This document shows, piece by piece, positions 1 to 6,095 of a DNA stretch of 6,095 nt (positions within the stretch are counted from its first letter, which is position 1; every line of letters starts with the position of its first letter). The position numbers and the translations under genes are program-made. The notes below the pieces were generated by a model. The model searched no databases and was not told the DNA's origin. It saw nothing but the letters and a program-made list of their open reading frames with translations. This DNA is from Alphaproteobacteria bacterium UBA5343 (lineage in GTDB: Bacteria > Pseudomonadota > Alphaproteobacteria > RF32 > UBA5343): NCBI GenBank assembly GCA_002410125.1, contig DHQH01000025.1, positions 5,482 to 11,576 on the forward strand, written 5' to 3'.

Positions 1-3000
1 AAATCAACATTTGGATAAACAGTCAGTCTTGTTCCTGCTGGAATAAATACATAGGCCCTAATATTTGATTTATCTGCTAGTATTTTTTGGAAAATAACAT
101 CCATGTTATTAATAAAACTCTCTCTGGCTTCTTCAGCTGCTTGCTGTTTGTCTGATGTGGATGTATTACCATCTGCATCAGTCGTTGTAGATTCATCAGA
201 TACTAACATATAAGTTGTCAATGAAGAAAGAGCTGATGTTATAACTGGCATTGTATATTTTCTAGCAAGTTGAAGATCCAAATAGCCAAGTGTCCCTGCT
301 CTACCCTGAGCATCACCAGATATAGCATCAAAGAAAAAAGAACCTCCATCTGGTCTGATTAGTCTTGTCCATTCTATTTCTACCTTAGCTGATGATGCAT
401 TTCCTCCATCACCATCATTACCGCCTGCAGAGCCAATAATCTTACTACCAGCTGGAATTATCACATTCCTACCTTCTGCTGAATATACATTTCTTTCAAC
501 AATGGCTGTTACTGGGGCAGGATGAGAAGTGTCAATGGACCTAGCTAGAACAGCAGGTATTGCAGTATCTGCATAAATCATTCTATCGCGATGAGGTACT
601 GGCCAAGACGAGATATTTTTACCAATACCCATATCTGTCCAATCATCTTGATAACCGTAGTAATTTTCGGGTTTTATAGTTGAAGAAATCTTGGTTGTAC
701 CCATATTCATTCTTCTTTGAGCTTGAGCAATTGCTAGAGCCCTCATTCTTACAGGATCATATCGCTCTCCTGGTCCAAAACCACCTCCTGGTCCTAAATC
801 TCCAGCAGGGCCGACACCAACACCATATGCTCCGCCATCACCAAATGCTCCTGGTGGGATAAATGGTTCATTACCTTCTAATCCAGATAAATCTTCTAAA
901 CCGATAATATTGCCATTGAGATCTACAATATTACCATCTTCATCTCTTCTACCAATAACATTACCATTTTCATCAACAACAGTACCATCATCTAAAACTC
1001 GACCTATAACCTCTCCATCTGGAGAGATAGCTAAACCAATAGCATTTTCTAATCTATCTAATAGCCCTGTATTATTAGCTAATGATGGAATATCTTTAGG
1101 GTTATTTACTCCAATTATTGGGGTTTTCTTCCTAACTTTAACTGCTTCTTGATGAGCGAACCATTCTTTACTAACAGCTTGACCTATAATACTTCCATTT
1201 GCATCAACTATGTTACCATTTTCATCAACATAGCCAATCACTTTACCATCTTCGTCAACCACTTCACCTTTGGAATTAATATAGCCAATTTTATTACTAT
1301 CTTCATCAATAACTATTTTACCAACCATATCGATATCGGTTTTAGATCTCTTGGCTTTTATATCTTTACTATCTAAAGATTTGTTAAATTTACCATCTTT
1401 ATCTAGCTTACCAATTACCCTATCACTATAGGTTTTTTCTATCTCACCATTTTTGTTTACGACACCTAAGATTTTACCATTTTTATCTTTTACATAAAAA
1501 TCATATAGAGCATAACCTATCTTGTTACCACCATCATCGACAACCACACCATCGCTTAGAACTTTTGCTATTTTTTTGCCTTCAATAGATAAGACATCTG
1601 TATTTCTTAGCATTCTACCCATATATTTACCACTATTATAAAATGCTACTCGATATTTAACTATGCTACCAATATTATTACCATCTAAGTCTACAACCAT
1701 GCCTGAGGCCAATTGTTTACCAATAACTTCACTTTGAAGGTTTACTACTTGTCCAGTTGGCAATACTCGACCAATATATTTTTCTTTATAATCAACCACA
1801 GGCCAATTATTTGTTATGGCTCCTATAACATCACCTGATTTATTCTTAACAGTAAAACCAGCCGCTATACATCCCGCAATTTCCTTGTCTTTATTTAATA
1901 TTGAACCATTAGCTTGAGTAAATCCCAAAAGCTTACCATTATCATCAATTGCAGATGATAAATTAACCTTATACCCAATTGTTATATTCTTATCATCAAC
2001 AACCACTCCATTGGTTAGCATACGACCATATTCTACAGAGTTTTTATCAATCACCTTGCCTGATGGGGTAAGAGTTGCTATAGGCTTACAATCTTCATTA
2101 ACTATGACCCCTAATTTTACAGCTTCACCAATAACAAAACCGTTACTATCAATGATAAATCTATTATCTATGACTTTACCTATAATCTCTGATCCATTCC
2201 CCAAAATTTGAGCTTTATGATTAATTTTTCCTAAAATATTACCCTTAAAATCCATCGCAATCATATCTTTATCAATAATTGCTCCTGAGATTGGCATCAT
2301 AGTGCCTTGTTTTTTCTTATTAGCAGGAATTACTAAACCACCGGTTGTTATTTGGCCTTTTATCTGTCTTGCAGAATCTGTGATTGATCCATCATTATTT
2401 ACATAACCTATAATATTACCATTTTTATCAATTGCAGAAATACCTGATTTTAATTCACCAATATATTCACCATTATTATTTACAGCTATTATTGGAGATA
2501 TCATATACCCAATTTCCTTTTGAGTGATAATGTCTAATATTTGACCTTTATCGCTTACAAAACCTATAACATCACCTTTAGGGTTTATAATGGCATTTTG
2601 ATCTATAGCTGAACCTATAAAACTACCTGTTGTGCTTAAGATAGAATTTGAATAGGTAATATTATTTTTCTCATCTATTATAGCGGTGCCATCAAAATTA
2701 ATATAGCCAAGAGAGGATGAGCTAGTATCTAGGGCTATTAAATTTGACTTAACTGCACCAATTACATCACCTGCGGCATCAATGGCTCTACCAAAGTCAT
2801 CAATTTTTCCTTCAATTTTGTTTTTTGTGACAGAAAAAACTGTACCATTTGGCATTACATGACCTACCAAATCGCCAGTAGAATTAAAGACTAAACCTTT
2901 TTTAACGACAGCACCTAAAATTTTACCTTCTTCTGTATCAATTATTCTACCCTCAGAGATAATACCTTTTTTAACACCATCTTTATCGTAGAAATAACCA

Positions 3001-3935
3001 TCAGGGAATAAACGACCAATATATTTTCCTTTAAAATCTGATGAAATAGAATTTGAGGAAACTTTATAACCAATGATATTATTATCTTCATCTAAAACAT
3101 TACCGTAAAAATCAACTAAGGCTTTTTTACCGTTTGAATGTAACAATACTGAACCATCATAAGATACCGTACCCAGTAATTCTCCTTCAGGATTAAAAGC
3201 AAACCCTTGGCTTACAACTCGTCCAATAATATTTCCTGCATCATCATAACCAAAACCATTGGCTTTAATATAACCGATATTTTTACCGTCAAAATCTGTA
3301 ATTGATCCATCTGGCATTAGAGAGCCAATTGGCTTTCCAAACATAGAAGTTACAATTTTAGCGGGAATTAATTTACCATCCAATGAATAGTCTCTATCTA
3401 GTTTTTTATAAGCATAGCCATCAGGAGTTATGATACCTATTTCTTCACCTTTTATATTTCTATAAATACCATCACTAGTTACACGACCTGTAACATTTTT
3501 ATCTTTACCAAAAACAATAGATGGATATATAACTTGACCAATAATATCACCCCTATCGTTAATAACTAAGCCATTTGGTAGAGTGTTGCCGACTTCTTTG
3601 CCTGACTTTGAAATAACAATACCATTTGATAATGATTTACCCAGAACCTCGGCTTTATTACCAATCACTACACCAGCCGGAGCAATACCACCAATGATAT
3701 TACCATTATCATCAATAATATAGCCTTCTGGATTTAGGGTACCAATGATTGAGTTTTCATAGTTAATTACTTTACCATCGGAGATAATTTTGCCAATTGG
3801 TTTACCAAAAAAGTTAATTGCAGTAATTTCACTAGCATTAGGACTTGATATAAAAGACATAAACAAAAATATTGTTAAAATAAATGTCTTTAACAAATTT
3901 ATTGTCTTAATACTTATATCTCTCAATATTCTCAA
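1..3935 (-). CDS. Giant repeat-expanded VirB10/TrbI-family type IV secretion protein (3' end outside window)
   Basis: At least 1311 residues, with no in-frame stop from 3935 to 3. VirB10/TrbI proteins are envelope-spanning T4SS scaffolds that link the inner-membrane complex to the outer-membrane core. Order of parts: residues 1-35, basic n-region and hydrophobic stretch (FILTIFLFMSFIS) ending PNAS-E; about 40-1011, roughly 50 degenerate 17-residue repeats, broken by a non-repeat insert at 922-970; 1027-1061, Gly/Pro-rich linker; about 1112-1311, VirB10/TrbI core. Core hallmarks are PAPVTAIVERNVYS, IPAGSKIIGS (1160-1169), WTRLIRPDG (from 1189), GRAG (near 1212), a long helical stretch, and IPAGTRLTVY (1298-1307), which normally lies near the C-terminus, so few residues are probably missing. 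The TTG start is chosen because a frame stop at 3956-3954 leaves only six codons upstream, AAAGGA sits 7 nt before it, and it gives a full signal or anchor. The ATG at 3860 would split the hydrophobic segment and has no ribosome binding site. VirB10-type is favoured over DotG/IcmE, which is a related alternative. The domain call is firm; the system type is not. Confidence 0.88.
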   Translation of the reverse strand, partial: MRILRDISIKTINLLKTFILTIFLFMSFISSPNASEITAINFFGKPIGKIISDGKVINYENSIIGTLNPEGYIIDDNGNIIGGIAPAGVVIGNKAEVLGKSLSNGIVISKSGKEVGNTLPNGLVINDRGDIIGQVIYPSIVFGKDKNVTGRVTSDGIYRNIKGEEIGIITPDGYAYKKLDRDYSLDGKLIPAKIVTSMFGKPIGSLMPDGSITDFDGKNIGYIKANGFGYDDAGNIIGRVVSQGFAFNPEGELLGTVSYDGSVLLHSNGKKALVDFYGNVLDEDNNIIGYKVSSNSISSDFKGKYIGRLFPDGYFYDKDGVKKGIISEGRIIDTEEGKILGAVVKKGLVFNSTGDLVGHVMPNGTVFSVTKNKIEGKIDDFGRAIDAAGDVIGAVKSNLIALDTSSSSLGYINFDGTAIIDEKNNITYSNSILSTTGSFIGSAIDQNAIINPKGDVIGFVSDKGQILDIITQKEIGYMISPIIAVNNNGEYIGELKSGISAIDKNGNIIGYVNNDGSITDSARQIKGQITTGGLVIPANKKKQGTMMPISGAIIDKDMIAMDFKGNILGKINHKAQILGNGSEIIGKVIDNRFIIDSNGFVIGEAVKLGVIVNEDCKPIATLTPSGKVIDKNSVEYGRMLTNGVVVDDKNITIGYKVNLSSAIDDNGKLLGFTQANGSILNKDKEIAGCIAAGFTVKNKSGDVIGAITNNWPVVDYKEKYIGRVLPTGQVVNLQSEVIGKQLASGMVVDLDGNNIGSIVKYRVAFYNSGKYMGRMLRNTDVLSIEGKKIAKVLSDGVVVDDGGNKIGYALYDFYVKDKNGKILGVVNKNGEIEKTYSDRVIGKLDKDGKFNKSLDSKDIKAKRSKTDIDMVGKIVIDEDSNKIGYINSKGEVVDEDGKVIGYVDENGNIVDANGSIIGQAVSKEWFAHQEAVKVRKKTPIIGVNNPKDIPSLANNTGLLDRLENAIGLAISPDGEVIGRVLDDGTVVDENGNVIGRRDEDGNIVDLNGNIIGLEDLSGLEGNEPFIPPGAFGDGGAYGVGVGPAGDLGPGGGFGPGERYDPVRMRALAIAQAQRRMNMGTTKISSTIKPENYYGYQDDWTDMGIGKNISSWPVPHRDRMIYADTAIPAVLARSIDTSHPAPVTAIVERNVYSAEGRNVIIPAGSKIIGSAGGNDGDGGNASSAKVEIEWTRLIRPDGGSFFFDAISGDAQGRAGTLGYLDLQLARKYTMPVITSALSSLTTYMLVSDESTTTDADGNTSTSDKQQAAEEARESFINNMDVIFQKILADKSNIRAYVFIPAGTRLTVYPNVD
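3..602 (-). other. VirB10/TrbI C-terminal core domain
   Basis: Residues 1112-1311 carry the family signature in the right order: a first strand block (IPAVLARSID, PAPVTAIVERNVYS), the conserved IPAGSKIIGS strand, a Gly/Asp-rich loop, VEIEWTRLIRPDGG, GDAQGRAG, the helical region that in VirB10 forms the outer-membrane antenna (LARKYTMPVITSALSSLTTYM), a polar Thr/Asp-rich tip, a second helix (QQAAEEARESFINNMDVIF), and the closing IPAGTRLTVY strand. In known VirB10 structures this domain packs with VirB7 and VirB9 in the outer-membrane core complex. The final residues fall outside the window. Confidence 0.88.
753..857 (-). other. Gly/Pro-rich flexible linker before the VirB10 core
   Basis: Residues 1027-1061 contain PPGAFGDGG, GVGVGPAGD and GPGGGFGPGE. 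Such a segment is expected to be disordered and separates the repeat array from the C-terminal domain, as the Pro-rich linker does in ordinary VirB10 proteins. It is followed by a probable short helix with Arg, Ala and Gln (VRMRALAIAQAQRR, from residue 1062). Confidence 0.7.
903..3818 (-). repeat. Array of about 50 degenerate 17-residue (51-bp) repeats in the VirB10-like protein
   Basis: Units such as GYVDENGNIVDANGSII and GRVLDDGTVVDENGNVI recur with a 17-residue spacing. Gly at position 1, a hydrophobic residue at 3, Asp/Asn-Gly at 6-7, hydrophobic residues at 9-10, Asp/Asn at 11, Gly at 14 and hydrophobic residues at 16-17 are the best-kept positions. Several units have insertions, for example near 3370-3400, 2290-2330 and 1340-1380. 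The units closest to consensus lie at the C-terminal end of the array, about 900-1260. Alternating short hydrophobic strands and DG or NG turns suggest beta-hairpins or a beta-solenoid; this is inferred from pattern only. Confidence 0.88.
1028..1170 (-). other. Non-repeat insert within the repeat array (residues about 922-970)
   Basis: The 17-residue pattern stops after NGSIIGQ and resumes at PDGEVIGRV. Between them lie about 49 residues including KEWFAHQEAVKVRKKTP, IIGVNNPKDIPS and NTGLLDRLENAIG. The composition differs from the repeats: a basic KVRKK cluster, Trp, His, and a stretch that could form an amphipathic helix (LLDRLENAI). Two near-consensus repeats follow before the Gly-rich linker. 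This could be a docking segment for another T4SS subunit, but no known motif was recognised. Confidence 0.6.
3831..3935 (-). other. N-terminal signal peptide or membrane anchor of the VirB10-like protein
   Basis: Residues 1-35 have a basic n-region (Arg2, Arg5, Lys10, Lys16), a hydrophobic run of about 13-15 residues at 18-30, then SSPNAS before Glu36. VirB10 proteins normally keep an uncleaved N-terminal transmembrane helix with the N-terminus in the cytoplasm. Here the hydrophobic run is short and followed by a signal-peptidase-like context, but Asn at -3 is not ideal. Cleaved export signal and retained anchor are both possible. Either way the repeats that follow would be exported to the periplasm. 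Confidence 0.6.
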
Positions 3936-3936
3936 A

Positions 3937-6095
3937 TTAATGTCCTTTACCTTTTACTATCTCATTTAAGATATAGCCTTTGATTTGCCCATCAAGATCT
4001 ATAAATGAGCCATTACCTTTTATATACCCAATTGTCTTACCCATACCATTAATAACTTTAGCTGTTGGGTTGACTCTACCTGCATATTGCCCATCATTAT
4101 TAATAACTGTCGATCCAATTTCTATAGCATAACCTATAATATTCTCATTATGATCAATAGCTATTCCATTTGGCATAACTGATGCGATGATGTCATCGTT
4201 AATATCTACTACTTTACCATCTATCCTAATATATCCAACAATTTTTCCTGCAGAGTTAACAATTATTCCTTGCGGGGTTCTGGTCCCAATAATATCTCCA
4301 CTATCATTAATTACATCACCATCTGATAATGCTCTTCCTATTATTTTGTTATCTTTATCCAACACATCACCTGTAATAGAAATAACACCGATTAGCTCAC
4401 CTTTATGATTGATTACTGAACCTCTTTTAAGAAGCGAGAGGTTTTTATCTGTTGAACCTCCTGGCAATATAGCGGTGATAAATTTATTATAATTATCATA
4501 AACATCAGAATTTGACACCATACGACCAGAATATTTACCACTTAGATCTATCATAATATTTTCTGGTAGAATCTCTCCAACCAGCAAACCTGCAGAATTT
4601 ACGACTTTATCATCATAACTTGTAAAACCAGCACTACCACCTTTATTTACAACAGCACCATTTGTAAGTCCATAACCAATAAAACTACCATCATAACCAA
4701 TGGCTGGTCCTGTTTTAGTAACTCCTGCTGAGATTACTCCATTTTTATCTTTAAATAATCCTACAGTGTTTATTTTACCTAGTTTTTCACCATAAATATT
4801 TACAACCTCTCCTGTATAGGTGGTTTTACCTATCGATTCACCCATATAGGTAGATACTTCTTGCTCATTAATGACTTTACCAAGTTGAGACTTATAGAAA
4901 TTAAAACCATCCCCCATTACACGACCAATAATATCGCCAGAGAAATTATATACTTTACCATTTGGGAAAACCTTACCTAAGATTTTATTATCAGCAGAGA
5001 TAATACTGGATCTGTCTTTGATGATAGCTCCTATAATATTGTTATTTTTATCAATAATATTATTAGCAGAAGTGATTTTTAATTTATTATTGTTACTGAT
5101 TTTACCATGCTTATTTACTACACCTAAAAACTCACCTTTTTTAGTATAAGCAAAGCTATTATTTATTACCTTACCAACATAGATATTATCTTGATTTAGA
5201 ACCTCATTATTTCTATTAGCACACCCTATAATATTACCTGCAGGATTTACAGCAAAACCAACATTATTAACTGAGCCTAAATATTCTCCATCATAACCAT
5301 GAACTGAGCCTCTTTTTACAACATGACCAATAATTTTACCACTATCACTTAGAACTGTTCCATCAGGGTTCACACAACCCACATATTCGTTATCTTTATC
5401 AAGTACTACTGCATTTGATTTTACAACACCGATTAAATTACATTCATTATCAACAACATTACCACGAGGTAAAACTGATCCTAGAAATATACCATTTTCA
5501 TCAACGGCGGTGCCATCTGGCATCATTTTGATTCTGGTAGCTTTGGTTTTAGTATCAATGATTTTACCATCTTCTTGGAAGTATCCAATTACTTTACAGC
5601 CATAACCAATGATAGTTCCACCTTTAACAATACGGGCAATTATATCAGTTCCTGCTGGATCTCTTACTAAACCGCTTGAACTTGCTCTACCAACGATTTC
5701 ACCTCTTGAATTTACAACAGAGCCATTGGATTTTACTTCACCTAAAACTTCTGACTTTGGTGTTAATGGGATACCATCTGGCACAAGAGCTCCAATAATG
5801 TTATCGGACAAACCTATTACAGTCCCATCTTCTAAAACTCGACCTATGATATTACCATCTTCATCATAAACATAACCATCTTTGCCAACATAACCAATAA
5901 TGCGGCCATTTTCATCAACAACAACTTTTTTATCACCAACTTTACCTATGATATTGCCATTCATATCAACAACGGTGCCGTCTTCTAACACTTTACCTAT
6001 TCTGTTACCATTTTTATCATAGACATAGCCATCTTCACCAACATAACCAATAATATTACCATTTTCATCATAGACAACTTTTTTATCACCAACTT
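3937..6095 (-). CDS. Repeat-only protein of 17-residue G-x-V/DG/D-x-x-G-x-II units (5' end outside window)
   Basis: The frame is open from the window edge to a TAA at 3939-3937. At least 719 residues are visible and the true start is beyond 6095. A GTG at 5991 lies in the middle of the repeat array and is not a credible start. Nearly the whole protein is about 42 units of 17 residues, such as GRVLEDGTVIGLSDNII and GYVGKDGYVYDEDGNII. Units are near-consensus at the visible N-terminal side and increasingly degenerate towards the C-terminus, with a few 13-18-residue variants. It ends in a short non-repeat tail, NEIVKGKGH. No enzymatic motif, transmembrane segment or VirB10 domain is visible. Four cysteines occur (codons at 5596, 5440, 5374 and 5221), all in the first half of the visible part. 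The next gene starts one base after the stop and carries the same repeat plus a VirB10 domain, so the two are probably co-translated parts of one type IV secretion apparatus. A structural or envelope role is inferred; function is not established. The repeat style recalls DUF3659-like repeats, but homology was not tested. Confidence 0.85.
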   Translation of the reverse strand, partial: VGDKKVVYDENGNIIGYVGEDGYVYDKNGNRIGKVLEDGTVVDMNGNIIGKVGDKKVVVDENGRIIGYVGKDGYVYDEDGNIIGRVLEDGTVIGLSDNIIGALVPDGIPLTPKSEVLGEVKSNGSVVNSRGEIVGRASSSGLVRDPAGTDIIARIVKGGTIIGYGCKVIGYFQEDGKIIDTKTKATRIKMMPDGTAVDENGIFLGSVLPRGNVVDNECNLIGVVKSNAVVLDKDNEYVGCVNPDGTVLSDSGKIIGHVVKRGSVHGYDGEYLGSVNNVGFAVNPAGNIIGCANRNNEVLNQDNIYVGKVINNSFAYTKKGEFLGVVNKHGKISNNNKLKITSANNIIDKNNNIIGAIIKDRSSIISADNKILGKVFPNGKVYNFSGDIIGRVMGDGFNFYKSQLGKVINEQEVSTYMGESIGKTTYTGEVVNIYGEKLGKINTVGLFKDKNGVISAGVTKTGPAIGYDGSFIGYGLTNGAVVNKGGSAGFTSYDDKVVNSAGLLVGEILPENIMIDLSGKYSGRMVSNSDVYDNYNKFITAILPGGSTDKNLSLLKRGSVINHKGELIGVISITGDVLDKDNKIIGRALSDGDVINDSGDIIGTRTPQGIIVNSAGKIVGYIRIDGKVVDINDDIIASVMPNGIAIDHNENIIGYAIEIGSTVINNDGQYAGRVNPTAKVINGMGKTIGYIKGNGSFIDLDGQIKGYILNEIVKGKGH
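3943..3948 (-). promoter_or_regulatory. Shine-Dalgarno AAAGGA for the TTG-started VirB10-like gene
   Basis: AAAGGA, read on the minus strand, lies 7 nt before the TTG at 3935. It falls inside the final Lys-Gly-His codons of the upstream gene, whose TAA (3939-3937) is separated from the TTG by one base. This arrangement decides the start choice and implies translational coupling: ribosomes ending the first gene can reinitiate on the second. No promoter is visible between the genes, so they are most likely one transcript. Confidence 0.7.
3973..6095 (-). repeat. Array of about 42 17-residue (51-bp) repeats in the upstream protein
   Basis: This is the same repeat family as in the downstream gene, running from the window edge to a few codons before the short non-repeat tail. 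Recurring DNA words on the plus strand, such as ATTACCATTTTCATC and CCAATAAT, are the reverse complement of codons for DENGN and IIG. Conservation is highest at 5790-6095 and decays toward 3973. The array probably continues beyond the window. Confidence 0.88.
5790..6095 (-). repeat. Two copies of a 153-bp higher-order tandem repeat (three 17-residue units each)
   Basis: Positions 5943-6095 align without gaps to 5790-5942. The similarity is strong except over the first 30 or so bases. In the 52 bases ending each copy (5891-5942 and 6044-6095) I count 7 differences, and a run of about 22 bases is identical. Each copy encodes three unit types in the order VLEDGTV, VGDKKVV and GYVG-DGYVYD. This points to duplication in three-unit blocks more recently than the rest of the array. 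Further copies may lie beyond the window edge. Confidence 0.8.

Noticed and set aside
680..1376. Plus-strand open frames of 60-80 codons at 680-862, 910-1152 and 1149-1376
   Set aside because: They are antisense to a continuous minus-strand frame with clear protein homology, and their translations are low-complexity reversals of the repeat. No ribosome binding site or domain is seen.
903..3818. RHS/YD, pentapeptide or Legionella DotG-type repeats
   Set aside because: The 17-residue period with the DG...D-x-x-G-x-II pattern matches none of these: there are no YD pairs, no A(D/N)Lxx five-residue period, and no DotG-like 10-residue helical repeats.
3858..3860. ATG at 3860 as the start of the VirB10-like gene
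   Set aside because: No Shine-Dalgarno sequence precedes it, and it would begin inside the hydrophobic segment and remove the basic n-region. The TTG at 3935 has a well-spaced AAAGGA.
3933..3956. A frameshift joining the two genes into one pseudogene or a programmed frameshift
   Set aside because: The upstream gene has a non-repeat tail and its own stop, and the downstream gene begins with a signal or anchor sequence and a ribosome binding site. A signal-like sequence in the middle of a fused protein makes little sense. Two intact genes fit better.
2011..5869. Plus-strand open frames at 2011-2211, 4187-4408 and 5609-5869
   Set aside because: These are shadows of the minus-strand repeat arrays. 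The frequent TTACCATTTTCATC words lack plus-strand stops in some frames and so create apparent frames.
3937..6095. CRISPR array or replication iterons suggested by recurring short DNA words
   Set aside because: The spacing is a multiple of three, the words vary at synonymous and conservative positions, and the whole tract is translated. The repetition is at the protein level.

Overview
The window is coding almost end to end on the minus strand. It holds two adjacent large genes, both cut by the window edges, and both built from the same degenerate 17-residue repeat (roughly G-x-V-x-x-D-G-x-V-V-D-x-x-G-x-I-I, a 51-bp DNA period). Base composition is AT-rich, about one third G+C by eye. A VirB10/TrbI-type domain means a Gram-negative bacterium with a type IV secretion or conjugation apparatus. 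The low G+C and the style of the VirB10 core would suit a host-associated proteobacterium, for example a Rickettsiales-like alphaproteobacterium or a Dot/Icm-bearing gammaproteobacterium. Taxonomy cannot be fixed from this sequence.

Layout in transcription order (right to left). (1) From beyond 6095 to 3937: the 3' part of a repeat-only protein, at least 719 residues, about 42 repeat units, ending in a short KGKGH tail. Its start lies outside the window. (2) A one-base gap. The Shine-Dalgarno-like AAAGGA of the next gene lies inside the last codons of gene 1. (3) From 3935 to beyond 1: a VirB10/TrbI-family protein of at least 1311 residues. It starts at TTG and has an N-terminal signal peptide or membrane anchor, about 970 residues of the 17-residue repeats, a Gly/Pro-rich linker, and a C-terminal VirB10/TrbI core that is nearly complete at the window edge. 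This frame was read codon by codon from 3935 to 3 without meeting a stop.

Interpretation: VirB10 proteins span the cell envelope and join the inner-membrane motor of a type IV secretion system to the outer-membrane pore. Very large repeat-expanded relatives are known (CagY of Helicobacter; DotG/IcmE of Legionella, whose repeats differ). Here the repeat region lies between the membrane anchor and the outer-membrane core, so it is probably a long periplasmic solenoid or stalk. The tightly coupled upstream gene makes a second, VirB10-less protein of the same repeat and may be a structural partner. No RNA genes, insertion sequences, CRISPR arrays, promoters or terminators were recognised, and no stretch over 300 bases lacks a gene.
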